In this document: positions 8,954 to 17,657 of the stretch, piece by piece
Numbering within the stretch: the first letter of the stretch is position 1
Layout of the letters: every line of letters starts with the position of its first letter
Assembly (NCBI GenBank): GCA_002690705.1
Contig: NZFO01000004.1
Coordinates: forward strand, 53,147 to 117,146
From: Magnetovibrio sp.
Lineage (GTDB): Bacteria > Pseudomonadota > Alphaproteobacteria > Rhodospirillales > Casp-alpha2
Length of the DNA: 64,000 nt
Reading direction: 5' to 3'
The notes under the pieces: model-generated
Told to the model about the DNA's origin: nothing
Seen by the model: only the letters and a program-made list of their open reading frames with translations
Database searches by the model: none
Made by a program: the position numbers and the translations under genes

Positions 8954-10894
8954 ATGGCCCAAACTTATCGGGTGACTTTTAAAGCAAGTGACCAGGACGG
9001 TATGGAGCGGAGTGCTTCGGTTGAAATCGGGCAAACCATCCTTGACGCGGCTCACGTTGCTGGTGTCGCTATCGAAGCGACTTGTGGTGCGCGTGGGAGG
9101 TGTCGGTCATGTCGGGTCAAAATACTTAGTGGTGAAGTGCCTCCTGCTACTATACAGGATACCGTGCAGCTTGGTCATGATGATGTGCGGGATAACCTCC
9201 GCTTGGGCTGCCAGACAAAATTGATAGACGACTGTGTAGTAATGGCGGCGCCGCCTAAATCTGAGTCTGGCCATCAAATTTTAGGTGCCAATCTTGATGC
9301 ATCGGAACACGGCTTCTCCATCGCATCTGGCGTAGAAAAGCATTTAATCACGGCGACTGCGCCAATTAGCGAACATAATCAGACAGCGGACTGGGATGAA
9401 ATTTTTGCAGTTTTGCCAGACAATATTGAACCTAAGCTCTCATTAGACGTTATGCGGAAGATCCCCACCGCATTGCGTGAAAAAGGTGGAGAAATGACGG
9501 TGACCATTTTTGGGGATCGCGTCATTGATCTTGAGCCGGGTAACACGACTGAGAAAAAATACGGCATGGCTTTTGACATCGGAACTACATCGATAGTGGG
9601 AAGTTTGTTGGATTTGGATAGCGGGGAATGCCTTGTTAATGTGGGAGGTGTTAATCCCCAAGCGGTGTACGGGGGCGATTTGATGTCGCGTATTGCATAC
9701 GCGCAATTTGATGCGAAGAAATTGGCGACCTTGCGAGTTCGTGTGATCAACGCATTGAATGATTTCGTCAAAGAAGCCTGCAGTGAATGTGATGTAAGCT
9801 CAGATCATATTTATAAAATTATGGTTGTTGGTAACACCTGTATGCATCACGTCCTTTTAGGAATTGATGTCTCATACGTCGGCTTGGCGCCGTATGCGCC
9901 GACTGTTAATGACGCCATCGTCATTGGGGCGAGTGAATTGCCTCTCAAAGCTGCAAGCAATGCGCAGATCTGCCTGCTGCCCATTGTTGCCGGATTTGTT
10001 GGCGCGGACACCATGGCTTGTGTTCTGGCGACACGAATCTACGAGAGCGACGAGCTTCGCGCTTTGGTAGATATTGGCACCAATGGCGAAGTTATTATGG
10101 GAAAAAAAGGTCGTTTAATGGCCTGCTCTGCCCCTGCGGGTCCAGCATTAGAAGGCGCACAAATTCGTCACGGAATGCGTGGCGCGATAGGTGCCGTCGA
10201 AAAAATTCAAATTGATGACGATCTAGCCTGCGAGATTATCGGCGATACCTCCGCAATAGGCATCTGTGGGTCAGGTTTGATTGATGCATGCGCTAAACTC
10301 GTTGAGGTTGGGGTGATGGAGCGTTCTGGGCGGTTTCGGCGAAAGAATCGAGAAGAATTATCTGAAGCTTTGCAAAAGCGTTTTGTAGATACCCCTGATG
10401 GTACTGAATACATTTTGGTTCATACAAAAGATGCTGGAAAGGATGAACCCATAACCTTGACCCAAGGTGATGTTCGGCAAATTCAACTAGCCAAAAGCGC
10501 AATTTTTTCAGGCATTGCGATGTTGCAAAAAGTGATGGAAATATCCGATAATCAACTTACTGAACTTATGATGTGCGGTGGTTTTGGTAATTACATTAAC
10601 TTAGCTAGCGCAGTAAAAATCCGCTTGGTTCCTAATCTTCCAATAGAAAGGATTACCTATTCAGGAAACGCTGCTCTGATGGGCGCGCAAATTGCACTAT
10701 TGTCAGAGGAAGAGCGTTTGAAAGCATCCCGTTTGGCCCGTGAGATTGAGCATGTGGGGCTGGCCACACATCCCGATTTTCAGGACATTTTTGTAGAGGG
10801 CATGAGCTTCTTAGGTGGGCAAGATGGGCCGGGTCAAGCGGTTGACGGCGAACACCGCCGAGGTAGACAAGAAAAAGTAACAGTGGGAGATTAA
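8954..10894 (+). CDS. RACo-type reductive activator of corrinoid protein (ASKHA/DUF4445)
   Basis: 646 aa. An N-terminal plant-type [2Fe-2S] ferredoxin domain has Cys44, Cys50, Cys53 and Cys86. A linker follows, then an ASKHA ATPase-like domain beginning FDIGTTSIVGSL near residue 205 and containing VDIGTNGEV and GICGSGLIDA. This layout is that of RACo-like proteins (DUF4445), which use ATP to return oxidised Co(II) corrinoid to Co(I). The ATG at 8954 is chosen over a TTG three bases upstream. It begins 11 bases after the corrinoid gene, so that protein is its likely client; it may also serve the second carrier at 23426. The C-terminal 30 residues are polar and poorly conserved in appearance. 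Confidence 0.9.
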   Translation: MAQTYRVTFKASDQDGMERSASVEIGQTILDAAHVAGVAIEATCGARGRCRSCRVKILSGEVPPATIQDTVQLGHDDVRDNLRLGCQTKLIDDCVVMAAPPKSESGHQILGANLDASEHGFSIASGVEKHLITATAPISEHNQTADWDEIFAVLPDNIEPKLSLDVMRKIPTALREKGGEMTVTIFGDRVIDLEPGNTTEKKYGMAFDIGTTSIVGSLLDLDSGECLVNVGGVNPQAVYGGDLMSRIAYAQFDAKKLATLRVRVINALNDFVKEACSECDVSSDHIYKIMVVGNTCMHHVLLGIDVSYVGLAPYAPTVNDAIVIGASELPLKAASNAQICLLPIVAGFVGADTMACVLATRIYESDELRALVDIGTNGEVIMGKKGRLMACSAPAGPALEGAQIRHGMRGAIGAVEKIQIDDDLACEIIGDTSAIGICGSGLIDACAKLVEVGVMERSGRFRRKNREELSEALQKRFVDTPDGTEYILVHTKDAGKDEPITLTQGDVRQIQLAKSAIFSGIAMLQKVMEISDNQLTELMMCGGFGNYINLASAVKIRLVPNLPIERITYSGNAALMGAQIALLSEEERLKASRLAREIEHVGLATHPDFQDIFVEGMSFLGGQDGPGQAVDGEHRRGRQEKVTVGD

Positions 10895-10895
10895 C

Positions 10896-11861
10896 ATGCG
10901 GATTAATCTTTTATTCGGATTTTTGGGGTCAGGGAAGACGACGCTTGCGCGGAACCTCCTGCAAACCGATTCCCAAGGCCGGAAAATGGCAGTAATAGTT
11001 AATGAATTTGGCGACGTGGGCATTGACGGAGCGATTCTTGAAGGACGCGAACAAGGCGAAAATATTGATATGGTTGAGCTGACGTCGGGGTGTCTTTGTT
11101 GCACCCTAAAGGGCTCATTGTTGACTGCCGTTGAGGAGTTACGACATAAATCCGACGTAGATCAAATTGTTATCGAGGCTACAGGAGTTGCTGAACCAGA
11201 AGAAATGATCGAGACTTTCTCTGATCCATCGTTCAAAGAAATTTATGATATGGGTCCAATGGTAACCGTGGTTGACACTCCAAAGTTTATGAGGATCCGT
11301 GAGATGCTGGGTCCGTTTTACGAGGCTCAGGTGAAAAACGCGGATACCGTTATTTTAAACAAAACAGATTTGGCGGCGGCGGACTCCCTAGAAGAGGTCC
11401 GCCATGAGGTGCTTGGGCTCAATCCAGATGTAGAAATTGTTTTTGCTGAACATTGCGACATAGATACTGAAATGCTGCTATTTGGACCAGAAAGCCGGGT
11501 CATGGCGGAGGCACTTGGTAAGCCGGCTAAGGATCACGGTCACGGTCACGGTCACGATCACGATCACGATCACGATCACAGACACGCGCCAGCTGATTCT
11601 TTTATTCTCGATGCCTCTGGCGGCGGTTCTCGCTCGGGAGTGGAGAGTTATTTTTCTTCCGCTCCTGAAAATATCTGGCGTTGTAAAGGATTTATTATTC
11701 TCGATGATCAACCCGTTTTAATACAATTTACTATGGGCCAGCTTGACATAACTGATGCTAAGCCTCGCGAAAATTATCATATCGTATTTATCGGTCCGGA
11801 TATCGATAAAGATGATATTACGGCAAGTTTTCGTAAAACAGTTATGGAAGGTTTTTTATGA
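10896..11861 (+). CDS. CobW/COG0523 GTPase metallochaperone with His-rich loop
   Basis: 321 aa, a G3E-family P-loop GTPase. Walker A GFLGSGKT is at residues 8-15, the metal-binding C-x-C-C at Cys66-Cys68-Cys69, and the NKTD guanine motif near 150. A run of nine alternating histidines lies at residues 214-230, typical of zinc, cobalt or nickel handling. A C-terminal CobW domain follows. It starts two bases after the activator gene and overlaps the GntR gene by four bases. Its place suggests metal delivery to the corrinoid or zinc methyltransferase system, but the metal cannot be read from sequence. Confidence 0.87.
   Translation: MRINLLFGFLGSGKTTLARNLLQTDSQGRKMAVIVNEFGDVGIDGAILEGREQGENIDMVELTSGCLCCTLKGSLLTAVEELRHKSDVDQIVIEATGVAEPEEMIETFSDPSFKEIYDMGPMVTVVDTPKFMRIREMLGPFYEAQVKNADTVILNKTDLAAADSLEEVRHEVLGLNPDVEIVFAEHCDIDTEMLLFGPESRVMAEALGKPAKDHGHGHGHDHDHDHDHRHAPADSFILDASGGGSRSGVESYFSSAPENIWRCKGFIILDDQPVLIQFTMGQLDITDAKPRENYHIVFIGPDIDKDDITASFRKTVMEGFL
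11532..11579 (+). repeat. Hexanucleotide repeat coding for the His-rich loop
   Basis: Eight GRTCAC hexamers in tandem (four GATCAC-type blocks after one GATCAC and three GGTCAC) encode alternating Gly/Asp-His. Such tracts can change length by slippage in steps of two residues without loss of frame, so the number of metal-binding histidines may vary between strains. Confidence 0.8.
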
Positions 11862-12559
11862 TTGGAGCGGCTGCCGAAATAGCATTAGAAACTTTCAATG
11901 ATCCTCGATCATTGAGTGAAAAAGCGTATCAAATGTTGGTGCGTAAAATTACGCGACTTGAGTTAGAGCCCGGTGCTGCAATAAGTGACAAATACATTAT
12001 GGAAGTTTTGGCAATTGGCAGAACGCCGATTCGTGAGGCCCTTCAGCGGCTCTCCGCTGAAGGGTTAGTCGTCCATATACCCAATCGTGGTATGTATGTC
12101 TCTGAGGTTGATGCATCGAATGTGCAACATATTTATGAATTCCGTGCCCTTATTGATGGACAGGCAGCCCGATTAGCAGCATTGCGCTCATCCGCAAAAG
12201 ATACGCGCGATCTCCTTACCATTCAATTGCATTTGGCTGGCGCAATTGATAATGACGATCTTGACGGGTTTGTTGAACATGACAGAAAATTTTACGCGAC
12301 TTTAGCGAATGCAGCTAAGAACATTTATTTGGGTGAGGTCATTCCTCGAATTTTTAATCTGCATCTTCGCCTTTGGTTTGTGATTTCTGATAAGATTGGC
12401 GGATGGCACGAAATCGCCCGCGCCCATGCGGACATGGTTCGTGACATCGTTAATGCAATTGAACGCGGTGATCCTGAAGAAGCCGAGATGGCAGTGAAAT
12501 TTTACGTTTATAGACGACATAAGGAAATTCGAGAGGTATTAAAGATTGCGGTCACATGA
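11858..12559 (+). CDS. GntR-family transcriptional regulator (FCD domain)
   Basis: 233 aa. An N-terminal winged helix (about residues 17-80) contains RTPIREALQRLSAEGLV, the GntR signature. An all-helical FCD ligand-binding domain follows (about residues 90-220), with the Asp/His pattern of metal- and carboxylate-binding members (EFRALIDGQAARLA, HDRKFYATLA, HADMVRDI). The start overlaps the CobW stop (ATGA). As the only regulator inside the run it probably controls the operon, responding to a substrate or intermediate. No ArsR-type repressor is present, so classic arsenite sensing is not seen here. Confidence 0.88.
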   Translation: MIGAAAEIALETFNDPRSLSEKAYQMLVRKITRLELEPGAAISDKYIMEVLAIGRTPIREALQRLSAEGLVVHIPNRGMYVSEVDASNVQHIYEFRALIDGQAARLAALRSSAKDTRDLLTIQLHLAGAIDNDDLDGFVEHDRKFYATLANAAKNIYLGEVIPRIFNLHLRLWFVISDKIGGWHEIARAHADMVRDIVNAIERGDPEEAEMAVKFYVYRRHKEIREVLKIAVT

Positions 12560-12677
12560 GAGTATGGAGAGATTATAATGATTTTTGGGTCGTCATGTGA
12601 TCCTGGGGTGCATCGCGCTTTAAACCGCATCTTTTGTGACATAAATAGCATGAATTTTTTTGAGAGAGAGGTTTAAA

Positions 12678-13610
12678 ATGCCATTAACCGCCAGTAACTT
12701 AGCCGATGAGTCTATTGACGAGAGTGTTCGCTCATTCGTTAATGGATTTACCGCTGAGACGACTCCATTTTCAGCAGCTAAGATCGATGACTTTAGAGAA
12801 GTTTTGCGCCCTGGCACGACGGTCTTTGTTACATTTCTTCCCGGAAGTGATTACACTGATACCTTAGAGGTCACCAAACGCCTCCAGGACGAGGGAATGA
12901 GGCCTGTGCCCCACATCGCAGCGCGAAGCGTGCCTAACAAAGCCTTCTTGGAAGAAAACTTGAAAATACTGGCAGAACAATCTGGCATTGACGAGGTACT
13001 TATAATTGGGGGAGCTGTGGACCAGCCAGTAGGTGACTTCTCTGACTCGATGCAAATTATGGAGACTGGACTTCTTGATAAATATGGAATTAAAAAAGTT
13101 GGGATTGCTGGTCATCCGGAGGGTAGTCCCGATATAACTCAAGAGGCTATCCGGGACGCTTTGGCATGGAAAAATGAATTTGCTGAGCGCAGTGGTGCGG
13201 AATTATACATAGTGACGCAGTTTTGTTTTGAGGCAGAGCCTATCATAGCTTGGGACAAGGCAATACAAAGTGAGGGAAATAGATTGCCCATTCGTATTGG
13301 CTTACCCGGCCTAGCAACTATTAAAACATTATTAAATTTTGCAAAGGCATGTGGGGTTGGACAATCTATGAATTTTTTAAAACGTCAGGGGAAAAATGTT
13401 GCAAAACTGATGACCGTGTCGACCCCAGACAAGCAAATGATCGATTTGGCCCGGTACAAGCTGGAAGATCCCAAGTGCGGAATTACTGGGGTGCATATGT
13501 ACCCTTTGGGCGGCGTTAAGAAGACAGCTAAGTGGTCTTATGCTGTCTGCGATGGCCATTTTGACGTAACTCCAAAGGGGGATGGATTTAAGGTCAATAT
13601 TGATTTGTGA
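12678..13610 (+). CDS. Methylenetetrahydrofolate reductase-like protein (MetF family)
   Basis: 310 aa, close to the usual MetF length. TIM-barrel flavoprotein features are visible: FVTFLPGSDYTDTLEVTKRL near the N-terminus, VPHIAAR, a DEVLIIGGAVDQPVGDF segment, GIAGHPEGSP, and TQFCFEAEPIIAWD. The ATG at 12678 has GAGAGAGAGG upstream. MetF interconverts methylene-THF and methyl-THF. In a cluster that feeds methyl groups into THF it most likely works in the oxidative direction, like MetF2 of chloromethane degraders. A gap of 118 bases after the GntR gene could hold a promoter. Confidence 0.87.
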   Translation: MPLTASNLADESIDESVRSFVNGFTAETTPFSAAKIDDFREVLRPGTTVFVTFLPGSDYTDTLEVTKRLQDEGMRPVPHIAARSVPNKAFLEENLKILAEQSGIDEVLIIGGAVDQPVGDFSDSMQIMETGLLDKYGIKKVGIAGHPEGSPDITQEAIRDALAWKNEFAERSGAELYIVTQFCFEAEPIIAWDKAIQSEGNRLPIRIGLPGLATIKTLLNFAKACGVGQSMNFLKRQGKNVAKLMTVSTPDKQMIDLARYKLEDPKCGITGVHMYPLGGVKKTAKWSYAVCDGHFDVTPKGDGFKVNIDL

Positions 13611-13696
13611 TATTCAATTTTCTTCGAGTAGATAAAAGGCGGACCAAATTATAGGTCCACGTGGGCAGTGCAAAAATTTAATCATGGAGGAGTTTT

Positions 13697-14203
13697 ATGA
13701 GGGAAGTAAGAAGGCGTGACTTTCTAAAAGGAGGTGTTGCTAGCATCGCTGCGGCGTCCGGTATTGCTGCCCTCAGTGAAATGCAGCCTGTAAAAGCAGC
13801 CTCGGGTAACCCAGTCTTTAAATATCCTAAACTTGATATTGCGCCTTTAAAGTCGATCCTGCCGGGGACAGAAATATCTTTCGATTACCCAGATGAAAAC
13901 TCACCTGCGCTTCTTATTCGGATGGGGGAGCCAGCCGAAGGTGGCGTTGGACCGGGAGAGGATATCGTGGGGTATTCAATTCTTTGCACACATAAAGGAT
14001 GTGCCGTGAATTATATTGGTGAGCGTAAAATGATGGTTTGCCCGTGCCACTGGAGTGCCTTTGACCCGGCTAAAAGTGGTCGCCTAGTTATTGGGCAAGC
14101 GAGCCAGAGTTTACCGCAAATGGCCCTAGACATCCGTGATGGCATGGTGCGTGCTGTTGGGGTTGCGGGTCTTATTTATGGACGTCATACGAATATCCTG
14201 TGA
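13697..14203 (+). CDS. aioB: Arsenite oxidase small subunit, Rieske (AioB)
   Basis: 168 aa, the length of AioB. It has a Tat signal RRRDFLKGG at residues 5-13 followed by a hydrophobic Ala-rich stretch, so it is exported folded. Rieske [2Fe-2S] ligands are Cys97, His99, Cys115 and His118, with Cys102 and Cys117 placed to form the stabilising disulfide; the spacing equals that recalled for Alcaligenes faecalis AioB. It passes electrons from the molybdenum subunit to cytochrome c or another periplasmic acceptor. GGAGG precedes the ATG, and aioA follows after 10 bases. No aio-linked cytochrome c gene is nearby. Confidence 0.9.
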   Translation: MREVRRRDFLKGGVASIAAASGIAALSEMQPVKAASGNPVFKYPKLDIAPLKSILPGTEISFDYPDENSPALLIRMGEPAEGGVGPGEDIVGYSILCTHKGCAVNYIGERKMMVCPCHWSAFDPAKSGRLVIGQASQSLPQMALDIRDGMVRAVGVAGLIYGRHTNIL

Positions 14204-14213
14204 TTAATTGATT

Positions 14214-16703
14214 ATGTCCCACCCCCCACTCCCGCCAAAAGATGCCAAACTCTATAAGACGGTGTGCCAATTTTGTATCGTAGGGTGCGGGTACAACGTC
14301 TATAAATGGCCGGAAGGAACTGAGGGTGGGCCGGCTGCTGATGCCAACGCTTACGGCATAGATCTTCGTGAACCCCAAGGTCCAGAGGGTGTTTGGGTAT
14401 CACCCAATATGCACAGAGTGGTCGCAGATAAAGACGGCTCTCGCCACAATGTAGTTATTGTTGCTGATAAGGAATGCCAAGTGAACTCTGGCATGGCATC
14501 GGTTCGCGGAGGAGGTTTGGCGCAAACCTTGTATGCGCCGGATCAAGAGACTAATGCGAGGCTCTTAAAACCTCAATTACTCGGTAAAAACGGGCATAGT
14601 GATGCCGAGTGGTCAGAAGCTGTTGATCTTGGCGCAAGGGTGATCAAAGCTGTAATAGACCGTTGGGGCCCCGATGCTATTGGCATGAAGTTTTTTGATC
14701 ATGGCGGCGGCGGTGGTGGTTTTGAAAATAATTGGGCTGTTGGCCGCTTTTTTTTCTCTGGGATTGGCACGCGTCGTGCATCTATTCACAACCGACCAGC
14801 CTATAACAGTGAGGTACATGCAGCTGGTGATGCTGGTTTGGCGCCTCTGACCAATGCTTATGTTGACGCCCAGTTGGCTGACACAATAATGATTGTCGGA
14901 GCCAATCCGTATGAAACACAAACCAATTATTTTCTCAATCATATGGTGCTCAACTTAAATGGGGAAGCGGATGCGCTGAAGAGCGCGACTTTTGTGGGGG
15001 AGGCTGAAACATCGGGACGCATGATTATCGTTGATCCGCGGCGAACTATGACTGTTGCGGCAGCTGAAGCGGCTGGAGGTGCGGAGAACGTTCTGCATTT
15101 GGCTATTGAACCGGGTACTGATATTTCACTGCTAAACAGCATTGCCCGAATTATTTTGGATAAACGCTGGCATGACATTGCTTTTATCCGCCAGCGTGCC
15201 GAATGGCAGACCTTTGAGTCCTACCAGCGATCATCTCTCGGAGTTGACCGGCCAGTATCTGAATTTGTCGCGGAGGCAGCGAAATTATGCGGTGTTGAGG
15301 AGGCAGATTTATACAAGGCAGCGGAATGGTTGGCGGCTCCTAAAGCGCAGGGTGAAAGACGTCGTTCTTTATTTCATTACGAAAAAGGTCTGATTTGGGG
15401 TTTAAAGAATTACGAGAACATTGCCGCTATTGTCGACCTAGCACTGATGACTGGCAACGTTGGTAAACCGGGGACTGGTTGCAGCCGCCTCGGTGGGCAC
15501 CAAGAAGCTTATGTACGTCCACCTTATCCGGGTGGGCGCCCAGCACTCAATGTTGATGAGGCTGTACGCCGGGGCGAAGCGAAGGTTTTTTGGATCGGTG
15601 GGTGCAATCCCGTTCTGACAACTCTGCGAGCCGAGAAATTAGAAAATGCATTGATTGCTCGGGGGGCCTCAGTCCGAGCTGCTTTGGAGGGGAGCAAAGA
15701 AAGGCCCGTGGGTGAGCGCGTCGTCGCAGTTATAGAAGCACTGAAAGACGGAGGTATGTTTATACTTGCACAAGACCTTTATATGACGGCATCCGCGCGG
15801 CACGCACATATAGTTTTACCAGCTGCCGGGTGGGGTGAAATGAATTTAACCTCGATTAATGGCGAGCGAAGACTTCGGCTGTATGAAAAATTCATGGATC
15901 CACCGGGTGACGCTGTCACGGACTGGAAGATTATGGCTAAGTTTGCAGGGCGGTTGCGTGGTTTATATCAAGCGGACCGCAATACCCTTATGGCAAATAA
16001 ATTTCGTGATTACCGGTGGCAGACGGACGAGGATGTTTTTATACACGCCCGTTACAGTTTTAAAGGTGATGGTAATGATCCGATGGAGGGCTATGCGGGT
16101 GTTACGTACGATCTTCTAAGAAAGCTTGGCAATGATGGCATCCAAACGCCTGTTCGTTTGATCAATCGCGTTCCGATTGGTACGCCGCGCTTGTTTGAGA
16201 AAGGCCGCTTCGGCACGGCGTCTGGCAAGGCAAGATTCATTCCAGCCCCACGCCCGTGGCCCGGATATGCAGCGGGGGTTGAGCGGCAACGCAAATTACA
16301 TCGGTTCTGGATTAATAACGGTCGGGTTAATCATATCTGGCAAACAAGTTATCACCATCAGCATATCGAGTTCTATAGGGAGCGCTTTCCTATCCCTTGT
16401 TTAGAGATCAATCCAGCAGATGCGGACGAGCTGGGTATTTCAGCGGGGGACCTTTTGCGGGTTGCCAACGATATTGGTTCGGTACGTGCCATGGCGTATA
16501 TAACGGACTCTGTAAAACGAAACCACGCCTTTATGTTGTTCGGCCAACCCCGCGGTGCGGTGGGAGATTTAGTCTCTGACCATGTTGATCCCATGACCAC
16601 TATTCCCTATTACAAGGGGGCTTGGGCAAACATTGACCGGATTGGCCCGGCGCCGGAAGAATTAAAATCGGTCTCCCTCCTACCCAGAAACTTTGTAGAG
16701 TGA
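14214..16703 (+). CDS. aioA: Arsenite oxidase large molybdopterin subunit (AioA)
   Basis: 829 aa, the AioA length (about 825). It binds molybdenum-bis-PGD and a [3Fe-4S] cluster and oxidises arsenite to arsenate in the periplasm, carried out by the Tat signal of AioB. The cluster motif CQFCIVGCGY gives Cys18, Cys21 and Cys25, with Ser96 where other family members have a fourth cysteine. The arsenite-site residues known from A. faecalis AioA (His195, Glu203, Arg419, His423) are matched by His192, Glu200, Arg425 and His429. Long near-identical blocks such as HNRPAYNSE, NPYETQTNYFLNH, LTSINGERR and IPYYKG confirm the family. The start is the ATG at 14214, probably coupled to aioB. It is co-directional and closely spaced with the corrinoid genes. 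Confidence 0.93.
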   Translation: MSHPPLPPKDAKLYKTVCQFCIVGCGYNVYKWPEGTEGGPAADANAYGIDLREPQGPEGVWVSPNMHRVVADKDGSRHNVVIVADKECQVNSGMASVRGGGLAQTLYAPDQETNARLLKPQLLGKNGHSDAEWSEAVDLGARVIKAVIDRWGPDAIGMKFFDHGGGGGGFENNWAVGRFFFSGIGTRRASIHNRPAYNSEVHAAGDAGLAPLTNAYVDAQLADTIMIVGANPYETQTNYFLNHMVLNLNGEADALKSATFVGEAETSGRMIIVDPRRTMTVAAAEAAGGAENVLHLAIEPGTDISLLNSIARIILDKRWHDIAFIRQRAEWQTFESYQRSSLGVDRPVSEFVAEAAKLCGVEEADLYKAAEWLAAPKAQGERRRSLFHYEKGLIWGLKNYENIAAIVDLALMTGNVGKPGTGCSRLGGHQEAYVRPPYPGGRPALNVDEAVRRGEAKVFWIGGCNPVLTTLRAEKLENALIARGASVRAALEGSKERPVGERVVAVIEALKDGGMFILAQDLYMTASARHAHIVLPAAGWGEMNLTSINGERRLRLYEKFMDPPGDAVTDWKIMAKFAGRLRGLYQADRNTLMANKFRDYRWQTDEDVFIHARYSFKGDGNDPMEGYAGVTYDLLRKLGNDGIQTPVRLINRVPIGTPRLFEKGRFGTASGKARFIPAPRPWPGYAAGVERQRKLHRFWINNGRVNHIWQTSYHHQHIEFYRERFPIPCLEINPADADELGISAGDLLRVANDIGSVRAMAYITDSVKRNHAFMLFGQPRGAVGDLVSDHVDPMTTIPYYKGAWANIDRIGPAPEELKSVSLLPRNFVE

Positions 16704-16705
16704 TA

Positions 16706-17656
16706 ATGCAGTTAAGGCTTCTTATTTTGGGTTGTATTTTTTTAGCTTTTGCTCCATTTACAGTGAAAGCTGGAGAAAAATTCTTTCCCGGGGCAGATCT
16801 GAGTGGCGCAGATCTCTCAGGTGCTGATCTCTCGGGCGTTGACCTGCGGGGGGTCAATTTGAGTGGAGCGAATGTTCGGGGCGCTGACTTTAGTAAAGCA
16901 GATTTACGCGAGGCTTATCTGCGTGAGACTAATGCCCAGAGAGCAAATTTTAAAGGCGCCAATCTTGGGAATGCGGACCTGACGCGAGCTGATCTTCGCT
17001 CGGCGGACGTAAGTGGTGCCATCTTGGTATTAGCGACTTTGGATGGCGCCCGGTTAGAGGGGGTGATTGCTGTTGGCGCTTTTCTATCTGGCGCTGTTGC
17101 AAAGAAAGTTCATGCAAAGGGAAGTAATTTCAGTGGTGCGGTTATGCAAGACGTGGATCTTCGTCAAGCTAATTTTAGTGGTGCTAATTTAAGCAACGCG
17201 GATTTGGGCTCAAAAAACCTAGCCCATCCGGGTCCAAATGGGTCGCGTCTGCAAGGCACAATATTCACAAAGGCTAATTTATCAGGCGCTAATCTTACCA
17301 ATGCAGATTTGAGGGATTCTAATCTTGAGAGGGCAAGCCTGATCGGTGCTCGTTTGGGGTGGGTGGATATGAGTTGGGCGCGTGCGAAGGGAGCAAATTT
17401 CTCAAAATCGGACCTTTCATGGACACGAGGCTATGGAGCTGATATGACAGGTGCCCGGTTTCTCGGCGCTCGGCTAATGCTTACTCAATTGACGGGTGCA
17501 AAATTAGAAGCAGCTGACTTCTCTAATAGTCTAATGGAGAGAGTGGACCTTACGCAATCAGTGCTCACCGGTGCTAAATTTCAAAGTGTTGCATTAACGT
17601 ATGTAAATACTAACGCGGCAATTAACGTTCCAGATATTATTAAGACGGAGAGGTAG
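16706..17656 (+). CDS. Exported pentapeptide-repeat protein
   Basis: 316 aa. A signal peptide (residues 1-22, probable cut after VKA) precedes almost unbroken A(D/N)LxG pentapeptide repeats from about residue 30 to 300, which should fold as a right-handed quadrilateral beta helix. The function of such proteins is rarely known. A periplasmic one between arsenite oxidase and an aquaglyceroporin could be a scaffold or protein partner. It begins two bases after the aioA stop and ends one base before the channel gene, so it is part of the operon. The ATG at 16706 is preferred to a GTG six bases upstream because it gives a clean signal peptide. Confidence 0.85.
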   Translation: MQLRLLILGCIFLAFAPFTVKAGEKFFPGADLSGADLSGADLSGVDLRGVNLSGANVRGADFSKADLREAYLRETNAQRANFKGANLGNADLTRADLRSADVSGAILVLATLDGARLEGVIAVGAFLSGAVAKKVHAKGSNFSGAVMQDVDLRQANFSGANLSNADLGSKNLAHPGPNGSRLQGTIFTKANLSGANLTNADLRDSNLERASLIGARLGWVDMSWARAKGANFSKSDLSWTRGYGADMTGARFLGARLMLTQLTGAKLEAADFSNSLMERVDLTQSVLTGAKFQSVALTYVNTNAAINVPDIIKTER

Positions 17657-17657
17657 G

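Noticed and set aside
7038..13610. Chloromethane utilisation (cmu) cluster
   Set aside because: The parts are similar (UroD, corrinoid, pterin methyltransferase, MetF), but CmuA is a fusion of methyltransferase and corrinoid domains, whereas here they are separate genes, and aioBA has no place in that pathway.
14214..16703. Formate dehydrogenase or nitrate reductase identity for the large molybdopterin protein
   Set aside because: The 3Fe-4S motif, the arsenite-site residues and the adjacent AioB-type Rieske subunit fit arsenite oxidase; no Sec/Cys formate site or NapA features are seen.
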